NCBI GenBank assembly: GCA_028751095.1
Contig: JAQZCZ010000003.1
Location: 1 to 58,576 of the forward strand
DNA: 58,576 bases
Origin: Euryarchaeota archaeon Ods01
GTDB lineage: Archaea; Halobacteriota; Halobacteria; Halobacteriales; Halorutilaceae
Direction of reading: 5' to 3'
Made by a program: the position numbers and the translations under genes
Notes under the pieces: model-generated
Seen by the model: the letters and a program-made list of their open reading frames with translations, nothing else
What the model was told of the DNA's origin: nothing
Database searches by the model: none
Part shown: in pieces, positions 54,881 through 58,576 of the stretch
Numbering within the stretch: the first letter of the stretch is position 1
How the letters are laid out: every line of letters begins with the position of its first letter

Positions 54881-55653
54881 CGGCGAAGGGCGTCGGCGGC
54901 GCGTTCGAACTCGTCGGGCGTCATCTTTCCGGGACGTTTCGAAAGGAGTTCTTCGGGAACGTCGTAGACACGGTCCTCGTCGATACCGGTCATATGCGTC
55001 GTGTTCCTGAGGGCGTTTCTGAGGGTCTTCCGGCGCTGTGTGAACGCCGCTCGGACAACGTCGTCGAAGAAACCGTCGCCGCGTACCTCGTCGCGGGGTT
55101 CGAAACGGACGACGGCGCTCTCAACCTCGGGTTGGGGTTCGAAAGCGGAGGGCGGCACGGTTTCGAGTATCTCGGCTTCGGCGTAACGTCCCGCCGTGAC
55201 CGAGAGGCGTCCGTAGTCATCGGTTCCGGGTTGGGCGACGGCGCGGTCCGCAAACTCCTTCTGGACGGTGACGACGAGCGGCTTTCCGTGGGGAAGGAGA
55301 CGGAAGAGTAGAGGCGACGAGGCGGAGTAAGGCAGGTTCGAGACGGAGAGGTCGAACTCCGGAAGCGGGACTTCGGTGGCGTCGCCTTGGACGACCTCGG
55401 CGTTACTGAACCTCCCGTCAAGGAAACGCGCGAGTTCGCGGTCGAGTTCGACGACGGTGACGCGGTCGTACTTCTCGACGAGACGTTGGGTAAGGTTGCC
55501 GACGCCTCCGCCCAGTTCAAGGACGTGCGCGTCTTCGGCGTCGGGAGCGTAGCCGACGATACGGTCGAGGACGCGTTCGTCAACGAGGAAATGCTGGTCG
55601 GCGGTTCCGTCGGGACGGACGCCCGCCTTCCGCATCAGTTCACGTGTCTTCAT
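54877..55653 (-). CDS. ksgA: 16S rRNA dimethyladenosine transferase KsgA/Dim1
   Basis: A 258-residue RNA methyltransferase. DQHFLVDERVLDRI, VLELGGGVGNLTQRL and the catalytic NLPY are all present, and the C-terminal QRRKTLRNALRN helix matches. It dimethylates two adjacent adenines near the 3' end of 16S rRNA. It overlaps hemK2 downstream and dsbB upstream by ATGA, so the three are one transcript. Many archaea have rpl21e, rpoF and DUF655 upstream; here dsbB takes that place. Confidence 0.95.
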   Translation of the reverse strand: MKTRELMRKAGVRPDGTADQHFLVDERVLDRIVGYAPDAEDAHVLELGGGVGNLTQRLVEKYDRVTVVELDRELARFLDGRFSNAEVVQGDATEVPLPEFDLSVSNLPYSASSPLLFRLLPHGKPLVVTVQKEFADRAVAQPGTDDYGRLSVTAGRYAEAEILETVPPSAFEPQPEVESAVVRFEPRDEVRGDGFFDDVVRAAFTQRRKTLRNALRNTTHMTGIDEDRVYDVPEELLSKRPGKMTPDEFERAADALRR

Positions 55654-56063
55654 CGGTTCCGGAGTACGGTGGGAAGAAGGAAAAGCACCGTGATTATTCC
55701 GAACGCAGTCAGGCTCATCTCGGGGATGCTGAAGCCGTAGAACTCGTAGAGGACGACCTCACACGGCGTCTCCCCCGTACAAGCGCCCGTCGTCGCAGGG
55801 GTACGCTGGAGATAGACGTGGTACGCCGCCGTTGCCAAGCCGCCGACGCTGAACGGCAGGACGTACGACCGGACGGTGTCGCCACGGACGATACCGATAC
55901 CGAGTACCAGTACGAGCGGATACATCAGAATACGCTGGTACCAGCAGAGGTCACAGGGAACGAGACCCATGCCGACGCTCAGATAGAGGCTCCCGACAGT
56001 AGCCACGGACGCAACGAGGAGGGCGGCGTGTCGGTGGTCGACAGGGTTATCCGGAACGTTCAT
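55650..56063 (-). CDS. dsbB: DsbB-like disulfide bond formation protein
   Basis: A 137-residue, four-helix membrane protein. The first Cys pair is C37-D-L-C40 and the second C95/C101 in ACTGETPC, the DsbB layout. It reoxidises DsbA and passes electrons to quinone. It is divergent from a dsbA-like gene with a 61-bp gap holding a perfect dyad. It overlaps ksgA by ATGA. Confidence 0.9.
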   Translation of the reverse strand: MNVPDNPVDHRHAALLVASVATVGSLYLSVGMGLVPCDLCWYQRILMYPLVLVLGIGIVRGDTVRSYVLPFSVGGLATAAYHVYLQRTPATTGACTGETPCEVVLYEFYGFSIPEMSLTAFGIITVLFLLPTVLRNR

Positions 56064-56083
56064 CGTGTCACACTACGACACGA
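56063..56083. promoter_or_regulatory. Inverted repeat in the dsbB/dsbA divergent promoter
   Basis: TCGTGTC (56063-56069) and GACACGA (56077-56083) are perfect arms with a 7-bp spacer, touching the dsbB start codon. A second small dyad CAACAA/TTGTTG lies at 56086-56103. The site could control both genes. Confidence 0.4.
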
Positions 56084-56124
56084 GGCAACAAGAGTTTTGT
56101 TGGTGAACCACATACGGAAAGCAC

Positions 56125-56868
56125 ATGTCAGAGGAAAGCAGGATAGAACGGAAGAAGAAAGAGAAGAAGAAAGGAGGGGACGACAGGGAAGAGTCGGAGT
56201 TCTGGTCTTACGTAGCTGTAGTAGGCATACTCGGTATCATAGTCTTGGTCTCCTACTTCCTGTTCTTCTCCGGCGGCGCGGCGGCGGAAGTGGAGCCATG
56301 GGACGACGTACAGGCATGGGACAGTCAGGACCCCACTATGGTAGCGGCTGACGCTACCGAGGACGACGTAGAAGAGATGGTCGAAGTCACCTACTACGCC
56401 GACTTCGCGTGTCCTGCGTGCGCCTCTTTCGAAGCTAACAGCTTCCCCGACCTGAAGGACGACTACGTGGCGACGGGAGACGTGAAGCTCACGGTCAAGC
56501 CCGTGGATTTCCTCGCGGCACAGGACGACAACTCACGCACGGGCGCGCTCGGCGCGAGGGCGGTATGGGAGCAGAACCGTTCCGCATACTGGACGTGGCA
56601 CCGCGTGATGTTCGCCAACTTCGGTGACGGAGCCAACTGGGCAAGCGCTAGCAACGTCGGAGAGTACGCAAATCAGGTTGGCATAGACGGTGACGCCGTC
56701 GAGCAGAGCGTCGAACAGGGCGACCACGTCGCTGACGTGCAAAGAAGCGCCAACGAAGCGCGCGACGCCGGTGTGACAGGCACGCCCGGATTCGTCGTAA
56801 ACGACACGTCGTTCACGGGCGACAACTACCAACGCCTGACCGACGAGATAGAGAGCGAACTCGACTGA
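56125..56868 (+). CDS. DsbA-like membrane-anchored thiol oxidase
   Basis: A 247-residue protein with a Lys-rich cytoplasmic N-terminus (1-26), one membrane helix (28-48) and an outward DsbA-type thioredoxin fold. The active site is C96-P-A-C99 in DFACPACASFE, and GTPGFVVND is the cis-Pro loop. It introduces disulfides into secreted proteins and is recycled by the divergent dsbB product. The N-terminus is unusually basic for an acidic proteome, likely a topology signal. Confidence 0.9.
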   Translation: MSEESRIERKKKEKKKGGDDREESEFWSYVAVVGILGIIVLVSYFLFFSGGAAAEVEPWDDVQAWDSQDPTMVAADATEDDVEEMVEVTYYADFACPACASFEANSFPDLKDDYVATGDVKLTVKPVDFLAAQDDNSRTGALGARAVWEQNRSAYWTWHRVMFANFGDGANWASASNVGEYANQVGIDGDAVEQSVEQGDHVADVQRSANEARDAGVTGTPGFVVNDTSFTGDNYQRLTDEIESELD

Positions 56869-56871
56869 CGG

Positions 56872-57354
56872 CTAACGGTCGGTTTCGGCAGGGGACGGCT
56901 CATCCAGTTCGTCCTCAACACGTTCCAGCAGTTCCTCGATACGTGCCTGTACGTGTCTCTGTGCGATAGAAAGCTCGTTCCGTATCTCCTCAAGCTGTTC
57001 GAGTCTCGTGACTAGGTCGTCAACTGAGTCGTCGGGCGCGTCTATCTCGACGTACTCGTAGTTCACCGTCGTCCGCCGCGGGTAAGCGCTCTTAGCGCCG
57101 TATCCGTAGGGCGAGACGTTGACTTCGAGACGTAGGCTACGCGTGATGCTGAAGTACTTGCGTCGCCTGTCGTCGACGCGGCTCTCGACCAGCCCTGCGT
57201 CCTCAAGCATCTCCAGATGGTCTATAACAGCCTTGGGCGAGACTCCGATGTACTCGCTTATTTCGGTGACGTAACACGGTTTCTGAGACAGGAGACGGAG
57301 TATACTCCTCCTGTTTTCGTTCCCGAGTATGTCAAGTAGCTCGGACGAGTCCAT
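56872..57354 (-). CDS. ArsR-type winged-helix regulator with coiled-coil tail
   Basis: A 160-residue protein. Residues 1-70 are an ArsR-like winged helix (ENRRSILRLLSQKPCYVTEI, then GVSPKAVIDHLEMLE). The C-terminal 60 residues are a coiled coil likely for dimerisation. This matches a widespread haloarchaeal regulator family of unknown signal. TATA CTTTATAC (gene strand) lies at 57389-57396. It is convergent with dsbA four bases away. Confidence 0.85.
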   Translation of the reverse strand: MDSSELLDILGNENRRSILRLLSQKPCYVTEISEYIGVSPKAVIDHLEMLEDAGLVESRVDDRRRKYFSITRSLRLEVNVSPYGYGAKSAYPRRTTVNYEYVEIDAPDDSVDDLVTRLEQLEEIRNELSIAQRHVQARIEELLERVEDELDEPSPAETDR

Positions 57355-57410
57355 CGGTGTTTCCTTGACTGGAGGTAAACTCTCCTCGTGTATAAAGCCA
57401 GCGACGAACG

Positions 57411-57791
57411 CTAGACATCAACGTCTTCGTCAGGTTCGACCTCGCGTTTCATCGACTCGCGCCGCGCCTTGGCGTCACGTCCGGTCACGTCTTCGAGAAA
57501 GTCGTTCTTCGCCTCGCGCGCCGCGCCCGCCTCGTCGAGTAGACCCTCTTCCTGAAGGGTCGGCACATCCTTCTCCTCGAAATGGACGGCGAGACGGTCC
57601 TTGGCGTTCGAACGTTCCTCGACGCCGACCTCGACGCGGTCGAAAACCATCGTGTCCTCGATGACGTACATCTCGACGCCGTCGCGTTCGTCCGTGCCGG
57701 TTATTCCGCCGAAGTACTCCTCTACCTTCGCCTCCATGTCGGGGACGCGTTCGTCGATATACTCGCCGCGTCGCATCTTGTAGTAGCGCAT
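57411..57791 (-). CDS. DUF5611 family protein
   Basis: A 126-residue acidic protein. MRYYKMRRGEYIDERVPDM and the later VEEYFGG are the N-terminal signature of DUF5611, found in Halobacteria and related archaea. No catalytic motif is visible and its role is unknown. It lies just downstream of the DUF7093 gene on the same strand. Confidence 0.8.
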   Translation of the reverse strand: MRYYKMRRGEYIDERVPDMEAKVEEYFGGITGTDERDGVEMYVIEDTMVFDRVEVGVEERSNAKDRLAVHFEEKDVPTLQEEGLLDEAGAAREAKNDFLEDVTGRDAKARRESMKREVEPDEDVDV

Positions 57792-57827
57792 GTACGCGAA
57801 AAGGGCGGGTGCGACAAATGCGTTGCG

Positions 57828-58316
57828 CTACGTCTCTTCGAGATAGCCGCCGCATTCTGGGCAGATGTCGCCGCCGCGTAGTGACTCGTCAGACGATGCG
57901 AAGCCGCAGTCGGGGCAGGTGTAGTCGGCAGATTCGCCGGATGTCGCAGTCGTCGTGACCTCTGTGCCGGTCGCCTCACGGACGGCGTCCCGTACCTCGT
58001 CGTCGGTTTCGGCGTCGTCACCCGACCAACCGGCTTCCTGTGTCTCCGTACCGTCGTCGTCGAGTATCGCGGCGTCCTCCGTCTCCGTCGTCTCGAACTC
58101 CTCCGACGGGGCGAACGTGGAGGTGTTTTCGTCGTCGTCGCCGTCGTCAACCGCGCGCACCTCAGTGTTCTCGGAGACGAGACGGCGCTCGCCGCAACGT
58201 TCGCAGGTCTGGAACTCGCGTTCGGTGACGGCGACCTGTCCGTTCTTCTCCTCGCGGTGGGTCTCGACCTGTTTCTCTCCCCAGTCGTGCCCCGTCAGAG
58301 AACATCTGAGGCTCAT
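57828..58316 (-). CDS. DUF7093-type zinc-ribbon protein
   Basis: A 162-residue protein. The N-terminus MSLRCSLTGHDWG with CERCGERR gives one metal site, and YTCPDCGF with ICPECGG at the C-terminus gives a second zinc ribbon, joined by a long acidic linker. I know this shape from haloarchaeal DUF7093 proteins of unknown function. ATG 58316 is preferred to the 39-residue extension, which has no homologous look. Confidence 0.78.
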   Translation of the reverse strand: MSLRCSLTGHDWGEKQVETHREEKNGQVAVTEREFQTCERCGERRLVSENTEVRAVDDGDDDENTSTFAPSEEFETTETEDAAILDDDGTETQEAGWSGDDAETDDEVRDAVREATGTEVTTTATSGESADYTCPDCGFASSDESLRGGDICPECGGYLEET

Positions 58317-58356
58317 TAGGGATACGTCGGACGGGCGCGACAAAAGTCTCACGGAG

Positions 58357-58470
58357 TCAGGGGTCGGAACAGTCGCGGACGTATCCGCACCGCTTACAGA
58401 CGTACTCACAGTGGACGTGGACGACGCGTCCACCGCAGAGGTCGCAGGTCGTGTGGTCGTGTCTCTCCAC
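58357..58470 (-). CDS. 37-residue zinc-finger protein
   Basis: GTG 58470 opens a 37-codon frame rich in Cys and His: C9-x2-C12, C21-x3-C25-x2-C28 and C34, with several His. Density and spacing of Cys strongly suggest a zinc-binding microprotein of the haloarchaeal kind. A TATA-like element at 58491-58498 lies 21-28 nt upstream, giving a leaderless mRNA. It lies 40 bp before the DUF7093 gene. The function is unknown. Confidence 0.65.
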   Translation of the reverse strand: MERHDHTTCDLCGGRVVHVHCEYVCKRCGYVRDCSDP

Positions 58471-58490
58471 GCCGTACCTTGAGACGGAAG

Positions 58491-58498
58491 CTACTTAG
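58491..58498. promoter_or_regulatory. TATA element between the zinc-finger gene and thrS
   Basis: CTACTTAG is nearly palindromic. It lies 23-30 nt before thrS ATG 58521 and 21-28 nt before GTG 58470 on the other strand, so one element may serve both leaderless genes. Confidence 0.5.
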
Positions 58499-58520
58499 TT
58501 CTGGGCGGAGAGTTCGGCAC

Positions 58521-58576
58521 ATGAAGCTACTGCTGATACACTCGGACTATATCGAGTACGAGGCGCGGGAGGAGAC
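58521..58576 (+). CDS. thrS: Threonyl-tRNA synthetase, N-terminal fragment (cut by window edge)
   Basis: Only 18 codons are present. They read MKLLLIHSDYIEYEAREE, the start of the archaeal ThrRS editing domain, which removes mischarged Ser. The rest lies beyond the window. Confidence 0.85.
   Translation, partial: MKLLLIHSDYIEYEAREE

Noticed and set aside
55644-56351. 235-codon plus-strand frame across dsbB and into dsbA
   Set aside because: It is very Arg-rich, overlaps two well-supported genes in other frames and lacks any domain.
1-58576. CRISPR arrays, cas genes or toxin-antitoxin pairs
   Set aside because: No array of regularly spaced repeats and no Cas or known toxin motifs were seen in the translated frames.

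Overview
The window is GC-rich archaeal DNA from a haloarchaeon or a close relative. Evidence: strongly acidic proteins, many Tat signals including Tat lipoproteins, PGF-CTERM tails, TATA boxes 25-30 nt before start codons (leaderless transcripts), archaeal information genes (Rpo11/L, TFS, KsgA, ASH-Ski2 helicase, the N-terminus of archaeal ThrRS) and families I know mainly from Halobacteria (DUF5611, DUF7093, HTH-Zn-ribbon regulators). Isoleucine ATA codons are used freely, which is not typical of core Halobacteria and may point to an early-branching lineage; that placement is inference.

Left edge (1-5616): the catalytic half of a tyrosine recombinase, a coiled-coil membrane protein, a TlpA-like thioredoxin with CcdA, a complete IS6-type insertion sequence placed one base after the ccdA stop codon, and two lipoproteins of unknown role. 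At 6062-15763 lies a tightly coupled eight-gene operon for a complex-iron-sulfur molybdoenzyme: catalytic subunit, four-cluster Fe-S subunit, NrfD/PsrC membrane anchor, a tiny membrane subunit, a TorD-type chaperone, an HdrA/MvhD-like polyferredoxin, an Mrp Fe-S carrier and MobA for cofactor maturation. After it come tRNA-Glu, housekeeping genes (helicase, TFS, CDP-alcohol phosphatidyltransferase, DoxX) and a four-gene cluster (BchC-like dehydrogenase, PTPS, glycosyltransferase, methyltransferase) that could make a glycosylated pterin. tRNA-Val and glutamate dehydrogenase follow.

The 29130-43936 stretch is a second respiratory island. It has a System I cytochrome c maturation set (ccmA, B, C, D, E, F, a thioredoxin and CcdA, but no CcmH), a membrane-anchored sulfite-oxidase-like molybdoenzyme, a PQQ-type propeller lipoprotein, a diheme MauG/Ccp peroxidase with a PGF-CTERM anchor, and a second Fe-S/NrfD/small-subunit/Mrp set that has no catalytic subunit. 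The catalytic gene of the first operon and the Fe-S gene of the second both show a Cys-to-Gly change at the second ligand of a canonical four-Cys cluster motif. Both operons share the same unrecognised small membrane subunit and are each followed by an Mrp gene.

The right part (44075-58576) holds a metal-handling locus (SHOCT proteins, permease with inserted YHS domain, DUF411 lipoprotein), two UspA proteins, MsrB, a DnaJ membrane protein, a K+ channel with a convergent stand-alone RCK protein, a PGF-CTERM protein, a rhomboid protease, rpoL-hemK2-ksgA, a divergent dsbB/dsbA pair, an ArsR-type regulator, DUF5611, DUF7093, an uncalled 37-residue zinc finger, and the start of thrS. Taken together the genes describe a halophile with anaerobic molybdoenzyme respiration, extracytoplasmic cytochrome c and an unusually rich extracytoplasmic thiol-disulfide system.
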